Shown here: positions 53,604 through 61,385 of the stretch, piece after piece
Numbering within the stretch: position 1 is the stretch's first letter
Layout: every line of letters begins with the position of its first letter
Source of the DNA: Amycolatopsis mongoliensis
Lineage (GTDB): Bacteria > Actinomycetota > Actinomycetes > Mycobacteriales > Pseudonocardiaceae
Assembly: GCF_030285665.1 (NCBI RefSeq)
Contig: NZ_CP127295.1
Location: forward strand, 9,114,001 to 9,178,000
Direction of reading: 5' to 3'
DNA: 64,000 nt
Translations under genes and position numbers: made by a program
The notes under the pieces: generated by a model
What the model saw: only the letters and a program-made list of their open reading frames with translations
What the model was told of the DNA's origin: nothing
Database searches by the model: none

Positions 53604-54308
53604 ATGCCGAGCTACACGGACCTGCGCGCCCTGTTCCTCAACTGCACGCTCAAGCGCTCCCCCGAGCGCAGCAACACCGAAGGGCTGATCGACGTCAGCC
53701 GCGGGATCATGGAGAAGAACGGCGTCGCCGTCGAAGTGCTCCGAGCCATCGACCACGACATCGCCACCGGCGTCTGGCCCGACATGACCCAGCACGGCTG
53801 GGAAACCGACGCCTGGCCCGGCATCTACGAAAAGGTCATGGCCGCCGACATCCTGGTGATCGCCGGGCCGATCTGGCTGGGCGACAACAGCTCCGTCACC
53901 AAGCTCGTCATCGAACGCCTCTACGCCTGCTCACACCTGCTCAACGACGCCGGCCAGTACGCCTACTACGGCCGGGTCGGCGGCTGCCTCATCACCGGCA
54001 ACGAAGACGGCGTCAAGCACTGCGCCATGAACGTCCTCTACAGCCTCCAGCACCTCGGCTACACCATCCCGCCCCAGGCCGACGCCGGCTGGATCGGCGA
54101 AGCCGGGCCCGGACCGTCCTATCTGGACCCCGGCTCCGGCGGCCCGGAGAACGACTTCACCAACCGCAACACGACGTTCATGACGTGGAACCTCCTTCAC
54201 CTGGCCCGGATGCTCAAGGACGCGGGCGGCATTCCGGTGCACGGCAACCAGCGCAGCGAATGGGACGCCGGCTGCCGCTTCGACTTCGCCAACCCCGAAT
54301 ACCGCTGA
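53604..54308 (+). CDS. Flavodoxin-fold NAD(P)H-dependent oxidoreductase
   Basis: A 234-aa flavodoxin-like protein. ALFLNCTLKRSPERSNTEGLI is the phosphate-binding P-loop of NAD(P)H-dependent FMN reductases, and ILVIAGPIWLGDNSSVTKLVIERL the usual second landmark. It should bind FMN and pass electrons, possibly to the Rieske cluster of the upstream fusion, or reduce a quinone-like substrate. The ATG is 3 bp after the SRPBCC stop. It is acidic with no membrane segment. Confidence 0.88.
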   Translation: MPSYTDLRALFLNCTLKRSPERSNTEGLIDVSRGIMEKNGVAVEVLRAIDHDIATGVWPDMTQHGWETDAWPGIYEKVMAADILVIAGPIWLGDNSSVTKLVIERLYACSHLLNDAGQYAYYGRVGGCLITGNEDGVKHCAMNVLYSLQHLGYTIPPQADAGWIGEAGPGPSYLDPGSGGPENDFTNRNTTFMTWNLLHLARMLKDAGGIPVHGNQRSEWDAGCRFDFANPEYR

Positions 54309-54315
54309 GCCCGCC

Positions 54316-55393
54316 ATGCCCGACGTCGAGTTCGTGAACCTGTTCGCGGTGGCGGCGATCGCGCTCGTCGCACCGCTGCTGCTGGCGCTCATCCCGAAGC
54401 TGCGGGTGCCGGCGGTGGTGCTGGAGATCGTGCTCGGGATCGTCGTCGGGCCGTCCGTGCTGGGCTGGGTCGACGCCGACGTGCCCGTGCAGATCGCCGC
54501 CCTGCTCGGCCTGGCGTTCCTGCTGTTCCTGGCCGGGCTGGAGATCGACGTGCACCGGCTGCGCGGGCGGGCTCTGCGGCTGGCCCTGCTCGGCTACGGC
54601 ATCACGCTCGCGCTCGGTCTGGTCGTGCCGGTGCTCAAAGACGCCGGGCAGGCCGAGAGCGGGCTCGGGCAGGCAGTGATCGCCGCCTGCTCAGTCGCCG
54701 ATTTCGCCGCCGTCGTGCTGCTGTCGCTGCTGTTCTCGGCCTCCGGCGGCAGCACCGGCGGGCGGGTGGTGCTGCTGGTCGCGGTGACGGCGGCTGTGGT
54801 GTCACTGGCCGGGAAGTCGCGCCGGCTCGGCGTGACCCTGACCATGCTGCAGGACACCACGGCCGAGATCCGGGTCCGCGCAGCGGTGGCGCTGCTGGTC
54901 GCGCTCGGAGGCGTTCGGGCTGGAGAGCATCCTGGGCGCGTTCCTCGCCGGCGCGGTGGTCGGGCTGCTCGACCGCGACACCGCCTCACACCCACGGTTC
55001 CGGGTCGAGCTGGACGCCATCGGCTACGGCTTCCTCATCCCGGTCTTCTTCGTCACCAGCGGACTGCGGCTGGACCTCGGTGGGTTGCCGGCCGATCCCG
55101 TCGCGCTGGCGCGAGTTCCTCTTTTCCTGGCAGCACTGTTGCTCACCCGCGGCGTCCCGGCACTACTGTACACACGGGAGTTCGGCCGGCGCCGGGCGCT
55201 CGCGGCCGCACTGCTGCAGGCGACGTCGTTGCCGTTCCTGGTCACCGCTTCACAAATCGGCGTGCTGACCGGGTCGATGTCGCCGGTGGCTCGGAACGGC
55301 AGCGCTCGTGTACGCAGGCCTGTTGTCGGTGCTCGTCTTCCCCGCGGCGCGCTGTCGCTGCTGCGAAGCCGGGAGGAGGCGGCCGTAAGGTGA
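54316..55393 (+). pseudogene. Frameshifted cation:proton antiporter (CPA2 family)
   Basis: The first 190 codons are an intact antiporter N-terminus (LALIPKLRVPAVVLEIVLGI, FLLFLAGLEIDVHRLRGRAL, AACSVADFAAVVLL). Near 54910 the frame is lost; FGLESILGAFLAGAVVGLLD and IGYGFLIPVFFVTSGLRLDL continue one frame over, and a further shift near 55290 puts LVYAGLLSVLVFPAA into a third. It still starts 7 bp after the flavodoxin-fold gene, so it was the fourth operon member. Two independent frameshifts make a sequencing error less likely. Confidence 0.8.
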
Positions 55394-55422
55394 CGGTCAT
55401 CCTTTTCGGTGCCTGCCGCGGC

Positions 55423-55434
55423 TATATTCGCCTG
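55423..55434 (+). promoter_or_regulatory. -10 box for a leaderless sigma factor gene
   Basis: TATATT (55423-55428) is a strong -10 followed by exactly six bases before the GTG at 55435. The same -10 to start-codon spacing occurs at the CLC gene, as expected for leaderless transcripts in actinobacteria. The -35 is weak. It lies after the antiporter stop and would give the sigma gene its own promoter. Confidence 0.6.
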
Positions 55435-56076
55435 GTGACGACGCTGCCGCCGGACGACGAGCTGGTCGCCGAGCTCCGCCGCGGCGACGACGCGGCGTTT
55501 GCCACCGTGCTCGACGCGTGGTCGGCGCCGATGCTCCGGCTGGCCCGCTCGTTCGTGTCCACGCACGCCTCCGCCGAGGAAGTCGTGCAGGAAACCTGGC
55601 TCGCCGTGCTCAAAGGCGTCGACGCCTTCGAAGGCCGGTCGGCGTTCAAGACCTGGGTCTACCGGATCCTCGTCAACACCGCCAAGAAACGCGGCCTGGC
55701 CGAACGCCGGAGCGTGCCCTGGACCAGCCTGCTGCCCCAGGACGAGGACCACGGCCCGACCGTCGACCCCGCCCGTTTCCAGGGCGCCGACGGTGCCTAC
55801 CCCGGCCACTGGCGGGAAGCCCCGGCCGCCTGGCCATCGCCGGAGGACACCGCGCTCAACCTCGAGATCCGCCAGGTGATCACCACCGTGCTCGAGGAAC
55901 TCCCCGCCCGGCAGCGCGCGGTGCTGAGCCTGCGCGACGTCGGGGACCACACCGCCGAGGAGGTCTGTGCCATGCTGCAGATCTCCGCGGCCAACCAACG
56001 CGTGCTGCTGCACCGGGCCCGCGCCGCGGTCCGGGAGCGGCTGGCGGAATACCTGAGCAAGGGGGTGAGGACGTGA
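55435..56076 (+). CDS. ECF (SigE/RpoE-like) RNA polymerase sigma factor
   Basis: A 213-aa sigma factor. Region 2 is [20 protein letters not shown] and [17 protein letters not shown]; region 4 is [20 protein letters not shown] and [21 protein letters not shown] linker of about 60 residues ([18 protein letters not shown]) separates them. The GTG at 55435 fits a leaderless start; a GTG at 55390 is possible. Its stop overlaps the GTG of the anti-sigma gene. It directs polymerase to an unknown regulon, probably envelope or redox stress. Confidence 0.92.
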   Translation: MTTLPPDDELVAELRRGDDAAFATVLDAWSAPMLRLARSFVSTHASAEEVVQETWLAVLKGVDAFEGRSAFKTWVYRILVNTAKKRGLAERRSVPWTSLLPQDEDHGPTVDPARFQGADGAYPGHWREAPAAWPSPEDTALNLEIRQVITTVLEELPARQRAVLSLRDVGDHTAEEVCAMLQISAANQRVLLHRARAAVRERLAEYLSKGVRT

Positions 56077-56303
56077 ACTGCGACGAATTCGTCGAACTCG
56101 TCACCGCGTTCCTCGACGACGCCCTCGACCCCGGCACCGAAGCACGCTTCATCGAGCACCTCGCCCTCTGCGAAGGCTGCGAACGCTACCTCGACCAGTT
56201 CCGCACGACGATCGACGAACTCGGCCGCCTGCCACCGGAAACCCTCTCCCCCGAATCCCGCGACACCCTCCTCAACGCCTTCCGCGACTGGCACACCCCG
56301 TGA
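56073..56303 (+). CDS. Small zinc-type anti-sigma factor
   Basis: A 76-aa soluble protein with the zinc anti-sigma (zf-HC2/RsrA-like) pattern: an N-terminal Cys at residue 3, then [12 protein letters not shown] (HxxxCxxC). A helix follows ([20 protein letters not shown]) to hold the sigma factor. It has no membrane segment, so it acts in the cytoplasm, as a redox or zinc-status switch. GTGA overlap with the sigma gene. It ends where IS701 sequence begins, but its length is normal for this class. Confidence 0.88.
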   Translation: MNCDEFVELVTAFLDDALDPGTEARFIEHLALCEGCERYLDQFRTTIDELGRLPPETLSPESRDTLLNAFRDWHTP

Positions 56304-56680
56304 TCCACGAAGAAGTGCGGGCGGCGATTCCCGCCGACCTGGTGGGCATCGTCCGGGTGGCCGGAGCTCGCTGGGCCGTCGAAGAATGCTTCCAGAGCGC
56401 CAAGAACGAGGTCGGCCTCGACCATTACCAGGTCCGTCGATACGACGCTTGGTACCGGCACAGCACGCTGGCGATGCTCGCCCACGCCTACCTGGCCGTT
56501 ACCGCCGCGAACACCCCAAAACACTGGCCTCATCCCTTTACCCTCGCCGAAATCCGCCGTCTCCTGGCACACCTGACCCGCCTGCCCGACCGCGTCCACG
56601 CCTGGGCCTGGTCAGGGTGGCGACGATGTCATCAGCATCGCGCCAAAGCCGGTCACCACCGACGACGCCACCCAACCTGA
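56300..56680 (+). pseudogene. IS701-family transposase C-terminal fragment
   Basis: The frame from a GTG-like start at 56300 reads [40 protein letters not shown] and [17 protein letters not shown]. These are the end of IS701 transposases, including the catalytic glutamate of the DDE triad. About 125 of 400 residues remain, with no N-terminus or terminal repeat, and it joins the anti-sigma stop directly. It is a remnant and not a working element. Confidence 0.78.
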
Positions 56681-57263
56681 CGAAGTGCGGCTGGAGCACT
56701 GGACCGTGCGTTTTCAGCCGAGGACCGGCGCTTCGCGCCGCCAATTGGCGTCAGGGTTGCCCGACCTGGTGCGTTCGCCGGCGGGTCGCCGAACTGAAGT
56801 CGAGCCGCATGAGCCAGCGGACCCGGCGGTCGACCCGCGCCGGAGAGGGCCGACCCGTTCGACGCCGGCTCCGGCGAACAACGTGGTTGTGGCCTACGTG
56901 CGCGGCGCTCGCGCCGATCCGCACCCCCTCTGTGCCGATCGGGGTAGCCCTCGATAGCTGGCCGTTTCGGCCACTTTCCAGCACGTTCAGCAGAGGTCGA
57001 AGCGGATCTCAAGTGGACCGACCCGGGAGCTTCTCCCGGGTCGGTCGGGGCCACGCCCTCTGGCACGTCCTGTTCGGGCCGATTCAGCATCACTGGACAG
57101 GCGGAGCATCCGCCCGGGACCGCAGGTCTGGCCACCGGGAGACGAGTTGGACGCCGTGCAGCAGGGGCACGACGGCCTACGTCGTCAACCAGTCCACGGG
57201 GTACGGCGGGGTCGGGTCGACGATGCGATATCGGGGCCCGACGCCACCGGCTTTCCCGAATCG
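56681..57263. other. Gap after the IS701 remnant, no gene seen
   Basis: About 580 bp with no coding frame I can support on either strand, no clear terminal inverted repeat and no operator-like palindrome. Some may be the 3' end of the same insertion. Confidence 0.4.
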
Positions 57264-57650
57264 TTAGTCCTGGTGCCATCCTGCAAGCATCGCGTGGGTC
57301 GCGTTCTGGACCGTCACGACCGTGTAGACCTCCGAGCCGGCGGGGACCGTGCCCATCGACAGGGTTCCGTCCGTCCTGTTGGCGTCGAAATTGACGTTCC
57401 TGTAGTACCAGTACTGGTCCCCAGGTGGGTGGAAGTTGATCTGGATCACTCCGGTGCCGGACGGCCCCCACAGAGCGTAGTCGCCCCAAACCGTCCCGGT
57501 GGCGCTGACCGTGCTGGTCGGGGTGAAACAGAAGCTGGTGTCGTAGTCACACCGATGGGTCGCGCTGCCGCTGGCCCACGCCGGCGCGCTCGTCGCCACC
57601 AGTCCGGCCACCGCCAGCACTCCCGCGGCCACCACCGTTCTCTTTGACAT
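57264..57650 (-). CDS. Small secreted protein of unknown function
   Basis: A 128-aa protein with a clear signal peptide (VVAAGVLAVAGLVATSAPAWA, cleaved after AWA) and a mature part of about 100 aa rich in Tyr, Trp, Thr and Gly (WGDYALWGPSGTGVIQINFH, YWYYRNVNFDANRTDG), suggesting a small beta-rich extracellular protein. Two cysteines (RCDYDTSFCF) could form a disulfide. The ATG at 57650 has AAGGGAG upstream, which can pair with GAGTT-CCC just upstream to form a hairpin. No family recognised. Confidence 0.8.
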   Translation of the reverse strand: MSKRTVVAAGVLAVAGLVATSAPAWASGSATHRCDYDTSFCFTPTSTVSATGTVWGDYALWGPSGTGVIQINFHPPGDQYWYYRNVNFDANRTDGTLSMGTVPAGSEVYTVVTVQNATHAMLAGWHQD

Positions 57651-57839
57651 CAAGGAAACTCCCTTCGTGAGTTCCCTTCCAAAGTGTCAATGGCGCGGAA
57701 CGTCTGCAAGGCTTTTGACGTAGCTCGAATGTCCGGGCCCTGGCCTCGGAAACGACCACGATCACACGAAGCACGGCCAGCGCCGCCACCTGCAGTAACG
57801 ACGCGCCGCGCACACTGAGGAACACCGTTGCCGCGGGAC

Positions 57840-58270
57840 GGCGTACTTGTCACTCGGGATTCCGGGACCGGGATGATCGCAGTCTTCCTGTCCCTCACGT
57901 ACTACCTCCTACCTCGAGAACACGCGGGGGTTCACCCCGCTGCAGACCGAAGTGGCGTTCGTCCCGATGATCGGTTCGGTGATGACGGGAGCGACCTTCT
58001 CCGGGGTGGATCGATACCGAAGACATCGGCCACGGCCCACTCCCGTGCCCAGGCACCGACCCGGACCAAGGGTGCCGGAGAGGTCAACCGGTTGGCGATC
58101 AGTGTCTCGATCACCTGCCCGCGGGTGAGGTCGGCCAGTTCCCGGATGCCGGTGGCCTCGGTACCGCCGACGATGTTCGGCTGGACGGCTGCGCCGGCGG
58201 TGCCGGTACTGGCTCCCTCGGCATCATCCTGCTCGCCACTGCCCTCACCGAAGGCAGTGCGACCTGACCA
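57840..58270 (+). pseudogene. Remnant of a DHA2-type MFS drug transporter
   Basis: In two frames the sequence reads GTGMIAVFLSLTYYL and then RGFTPLQTEVAFVPMIGSVM, the segment before and at transmembrane helix 9-10 of DHA2 multidrug transporters. Farther on LGSLGIILLATAL leads to a stop at 58266, resembling the GGALGxALL region. The middle is unrecognisable. The piece is in the gap between the secreted protein and the CBS-BON gene. Confidence 0.55.
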
Positions 58271-58428
58271 CCCACGGGTTTGTCACGCCGGCATTATCAC
58301 CTTCGGCCGGTGCGCCGGGAGCCCTCGCGACGCGATCGACCAGGTGGTCGGCGAAGCGCGGGAGCGGCCCCGTCCCTCACCGGTCACGGTGCGGTAGTCG
58401 CCGAGTTTGATGCGCAGCACCCAGTCGT

Positions 58429-59094
58429 TTACAGACCGGTGATCATGAGGTCGTCCACCTGGAAGCGGAGGTGGTTGTCGACGGCGACCACGCCGGGTAC
58501 GCACCGGGCTCTCCAGCAGGCGTGGTCGGCGCTGCTGCGCAGGAGGAGCGCGCCGTCGAGAGTGACAATCCCGTCCGCCACCTCCACACAGATCGTGTCC
58601 TGAGCGCGACCGCGGCCGACAATCTCCTGCTCGACCTCGGTCTTCAGATCGACGTCGTCGCGGAGGAACGGCCGTAGCATGTCAAGTCGGCTGACCGTGC
58701 CGATCAGCCTGCTCATGGGGTCGATCACGCACAGGCCGGGCACGGACGCCGTTGCGAGCGCCCGCACGGCGGCGGTCAACCCGGCGTCGGGGGCAATGCA
58801 GGTCGCTGGGGCGGTCATCACTTCGCCTGCGGTCGTGGCTGCCGACTTGCGCCAGCGGGCGCGTGCCGCGGCTCCGCGGAGCAGTGGTGGCATGTCCCAG
58901 CCGCCGTGGAACTCCAGTTTTGTGAGCACGTCGGCTTCCGAGACCATGCCGACCGGCCGGCCGGAGGCATCGATGACCGGTACGGCCTCGCCGGGGCGCG
59001 CGGCTTGGATCGCTACGATCTCCCTGATCGACGTTTCGCGGATGGCGGTGATCACCGCTCTCGTCATCAGGTCGCCGACGGTGATCTCACGCAT
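58429..59094 (-). CDS. CBS-CBS-BON domain protein
   Basis: A 221-aa cytoplasmic protein. Two CBS domains (residues about 1-65 and 85-140: VGDLMTRAVITAIRETSIRE, PVIDASGRPVGMVSEADVL, AGEVMTAPATCIAPDAGL) are followed by a BON domain (KTEVEQEIVGRGRAQDTICV and IVTLDGALLLRS). CBS pairs bind adenine nucleotides. Similar proteins (Hrp1-like CBS) belong to the DosR hypoxia regulon in mycobacteria. It is divergent from ArsR1 around a 24-bp palindrome, 42 bp from its start on each side. ATG at 59094. Confidence 0.9.
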   Translation of the reverse strand: MREITVGDLMTRAVITAIRETSIREIVAIQAARPGEAVPVIDASGRPVGMVSEADVLTKLEFHGGWDMPPLLRGAAARARWRKSAATTAGEVMTAPATCIAPDAGLTAAVRALATASVPGLCVIDPMSRLIGTVSRLDMLRPFLRDDVDLKTEVEQEIVGRGRAQDTICVEVADGIVTLDGALLLRSSADHACWRARCVPGVVAVDNHLRFQVDDLMITGL

Positions 59095-59136
59095 CCGCCG
59101 CCTCCGGTGCGAGCCTGTCGCTCGCGAGAAAATTAC

Positions 59137-59160
59137 AGACTTGCTAAGCTTAGCAAGTCT
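59137..59160. promoter_or_regulatory. Perfect 24-bp palindromic ArsR operator
   Basis: Positions 59137-59148 (AGACTTGCTAAG) and 59149-59160 are exact reverse complements. The palindrome lies 42 bp before both the CBS-BON start (59094) and the ArsR start (59203). Its left half recurs at 60873 and in part at 59647. A symmetric site of this length in a high-GC intergenic region is very unlikely by chance. Confidence 0.85.
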
Positions 59161-59202
59161 TACACGCTGCCGGTGCGGCCGCGTGGTGAGGAGGGACCGT
59201 CC

Positions 59203-59568
59203 GTGAGCAGGCCTCTCTACCAAGCCAAGGCCGAATTCTTCAAAACCCTGGGTCATCCCGCCCGGATCCGGGTGCTCGAGCTGCTCAGTGAACGTGAACA
59301 CGCGGTAGCCGAGATGCTGCCCGAAGTGGGGATCGAAGCGGCGAACCTGTCGCAGCAACTGGCCGTGCTGCGGCGCGCCGGCCTGGTCGTGACCCGCAAG
59401 GAAGGCTCGACCGTGTACTACTCCCTGACCAGCCCGCACGTTGCCGAGCTGCTGGCGGTCGCCCGGCGGATCCTCACCGGCGTCCTCGCCGGTCAGATCG
59501 AGCTCCTCGACGACCTGCGGGAACCTGCCGCCGGTTCTCGCCCGTCGAAGCGCACGCGGAGCGCGTGA
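59203..59568 (+). CDS. ArsR family regulator (first copy), no cysteine
   Basis: A 121-aa ArsR/SmtB winged helix: FFKTLGHPARIRVLELLSER, NLSQQLAVLRRAGLVVTRKE and GSTVYYSL. The protein contains no cysteine at all, so it is not a CxC metal or thiol sensor; the histidines are few and scattered. GTG start at 59203 with GAGGAGGG upstream. It is divergent from the CBS-BON gene with a 24-bp palindrome between. Closest in order and type to mycobacterial Rv0081-like regulators, with a second copy 1.4 kb downstream. Confidence 0.92.
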   Translation: MSRPLYQAKAEFFKTLGHPARIRVLELLSEREHAVAEMLPEVGIEAANLSQQLAVLRRAGLVVTRKEGSTVYYSLTSPHVAELLAVARRILTGVLAGQIELLDDLREPAAGSRPSKRTRSA

Positions 59569-59646
59569 CCGCGAGAGTCCCAGCCTCCGCACCCCTTCCG
59601 GAGCACTGAAAGTGACCGGCGAGTGTGAGCATGCTCGCGCAACACA

Positions 59647-59670
59647 AGACTTGCAAATTTTATTAAGTGC
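59647..59670. promoter_or_regulatory. Partial third copy of the ArsR operator
   Basis: AGACTTGC (59647-59654) is the left part of the 59137 palindrome, followed by an AT-rich run (AAATTTTATT) and AAGTGC. It lies about 73-96 bp before the small gene at 59743. The right arm is not conserved, so binding here would be weaker or by one half-site. Confidence 0.35.
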
Positions 59671-59742
59671 ATAGACGATGGTGGTGTCGTCAGTGCGCCA
59701 ATTTGCCGGCGCGGGCGCTGGGCCGGGAAGAGGCGGGAGACG

Positions 59743-59949
59743 ATGAGCGAGTTCGTGACAGTCCTTCAGGGACGAGTCGACAGGGCACACGAAGATCTGG
59801 CTGCAGCCCGGCTCGCCGAGCGCGAAGACGACGTCGACCTCCACGTCGCCCGCATCAAGGAACTGCTTGATCTCGCCGAGCGGCACGGCGTGGACACCGC
59901 GACGTGGATCGACCGCGCGGAGCTGACCGCCGCCGACGCCGCCCGCTGA
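59743..59949 (+). CDS. Small helical protein of unknown function
   Basis: A 68-aa acidic helical protein (FVTVLQGRVDRAHEDLAAAR, LHVARIKELLDLAERHGVD, TWIDRAEL). It could form a short coiled coil. The ATG at 59743 has GCGGGAG-type sequence upstream. It lies between the two ArsR genes and probably belongs to the same regulon; an operator-like half site is 73 bp upstream. No family recognised. Confidence 0.75.
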   Translation: MSEFVTVLQGRVDRAHEDLAAARLAEREDDVDLHVARIKELLDLAERHGVDTATWIDRAELTAADAAR

Positions 59950-59984
59950 GGCCGGACATCGAACAGGGGACCGGAGGGCGCTGG

Positions 59985-60818
59985 GTGTTGAGTTCGGAAG
60001 GGCCGATGCCGGACGCCGTGGCCGGGGGCTCTCGGGTCGCGATCGTTTCCGACGGAAGCGCCCTGCCCCGCACTGCCGACGTGAACGCGATGTTGCGGGC
60101 GGACGCGGCCTTGATCAGCGATCTCAGCGGACTGGTGGCCGTCCCACGGGTGATCCTCGCCGACAGTCCTGACGGGCTGGCGGCGGGAGTGCGCGGGCTG
60201 CCGGCCGATGTCGGATCCGTCCTGCTCGCATACGTCGATGCGGAACGTGCTTATCACGTCACGAACGAACTGCAGTCCCATGGTGTTCGCCCGACAGTGT
60301 CGGAGCACGACGTGAACGCCGTCGTGCTCGCCGCGATCGCCCTGCGCTCCGTGGCTTTCGACGGCCGCAGCCTCCGACGCTGCAGCATGGTCGTCGCCGG
60401 TGCTCGGGAATCGCCGATGCTGTCGGTCATTCTCATGGCCTCGGGCGTCGCGGACATCACCACGTGGAACTCGTCCGACGCCGCCGTCTTCCCGCTGCAC
60501 TCGGTGCTGCACGGGGCCGACTTGGTGATCGACCTCGTCAACGGACCCGCCGCGGCGGCGGACTACCGGCGAGCCGGGATCACGGCGATCTCCCGCGACG
60601 ACGTCCATGTCGCCCCCTTCGTCGGCGTCGGCCTGCTTCGCGCGGCCGCGAGCACGGCAGGGCTGGGACTGGACATCGAAGTGCTCGCCACGTGCGCACG
60701 GGCACTGGCTCCGGTCTTGCCCTGCAACCGCCCGGTCGCCCGCGGCCAGGGGCTGACGCTCACTCGACTGATCACCGACATCGCGACAGGTGTTCACCTC
60801 GACCGTCTCTCCCAGTAA
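59985..60818 (+). CDS. Malic-enzyme-like protein with altered active-site motifs
   Basis: A 277-aa protein. Its layout follows malic enzymes: VAIVSDGSA (usually VAVVTDGSAVLG), ISDLSGLVAVPRVILAD, LLAYVDAERAYHVTNELQ where GINLEDI... normally lies, then VSEHDVNAVVLAAIALRSV in place of DDQHGT...LAA, and MVVAGARESPMLSVILMASG near the NAD motif. The metal-binding Glu-Asp pair and the DDQHGT aspartates are lost, so normal malate decarboxylation is unlikely. The GTG at 59985 follows GGAGGG. It sits between the ArsR genes and ends 55 bp before the ArsR2 operator. Confidence 0.7.
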   Translation: MLSSEGPMPDAVAGGSRVAIVSDGSALPRTADVNAMLRADAALISDLSGLVAVPRVILADSPDGLAAGVRGLPADVGSVLLAYVDAERAYHVTNELQSHGVRPTVSEHDVNAVVLAAIALRSVAFDGRSLRRCSMVVAGARESPMLSVILMASGVADITTWNSSDAAVFPLHSVLHGADLVIDLVNGPAAAADYRRAGITAISRDDVHVAPFVGVGLLRAAASTAGLGLDIEVLATCARALAPVLPCNRPVARGQGLTLTRLITDIATGVHLDRLSQ

Positions 60819-60872
60819 ACCGTCCGGCCACGTCCCGTCTCGTGACACGGGCTCCCGGTTCAACCGTTTTTC

Positions 60873-60896
60873 GGACTTGCTAAGATTCGCAACTGC
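60873..60896. promoter_or_regulatory. ArsR operator upstream of the hydrogenase-like operon
   Basis: GGACTTGCTAAGATTCGCAA starting at 60873 shares 11 bases with the 59137 palindrome (GACTTGCTAAG) and has a weaker right half (TTCGCAACTG). It lies 38 bp upstream of the ArsR2 start, a similar distance to that of the first palindrome from its genes. Sites of this kind upstream of both ArsR genes suggest that one or both regulators bind both promoters. Confidence 0.6.
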
Positions 60897-60934
60897 TGAA
60901 CAAAAGATCCGCGCGAGTGCAGGAGGCTTGTCGA

Positions 60935-61300
60935 GTGAACAGCCCCGACCACCAGGTGAAAACGGCGTTCTTCAAGACGCTGCCCCGCCCTGCGCGGATC
61001 CGGGTGCTCGAGCTGCTGAGCCACCGCGAGTACTCGGTCGCCGAGACGCTGCCGGACGTGGGGATCGAGAAGACGAACCTGTCCCAGCAGCTTGCGGTGC
61101 TGCGCCGGGCCGCGCTGGTGACGGCGCGCAGGGAAGGCTCGACGGTGCACTACTCGCTGGCCGGCCTGCACGTGGCTGAACTGCCGGACATTGCCCGCAG
61201 GATCCTCAGCGGCGTGCTCACCGAGCAGATCGGCCTGCTCGACGACCTGCGCGACCCGGCGCATTCGGCGGTCCGGCCGCAAGCGGTGGACGGGGGATGA
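60935..61300 (+). CDS. ArsR family regulator (second copy), Rv0081-like
   Basis: A 121-aa winged helix, close to the first copy over its length: FFKTLPRPARIRVLELLSHR, NLSQQLAVLRRAALVTARRE, STVHYSL. No cysteine. GTG start at 60935 with AGGAGG eight bases upstream. It leads straight into the NuoB-like, HyfB-like and HycD-like genes, the order seen for Mycobacterium tuberculosis Rv0081-Rv0084, where Rv0081 is a hypoxia regulator of that operon. The trigger here is probably not a metal or thiol signal. Confidence 0.92.
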   Translation: MNSPDHQVKTAFFKTLPRPARIRVLELLSHREYSVAETLPDVGIEKTNLSQQLAVLRRAALVTARREGSTVHYSLAGLHVAELPDIARRILSGVLTEQIGLLDDLRDPAHSAVRPQAVDGG

Positions 61301-61385
61301 GCCGCGACCGCCCCGCCCGAATCCGCCTCCGTCACCAGGGCGGGGCGGTCGCTCCACGGTCGGTCGACGAAGTCAGGAGCAGGGT

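Noticed and set aside
56681..57263. Complete IS701 element with terminal repeats
   Set aside because: Only the transposase C-terminus is present and I see no matching inverted ends.
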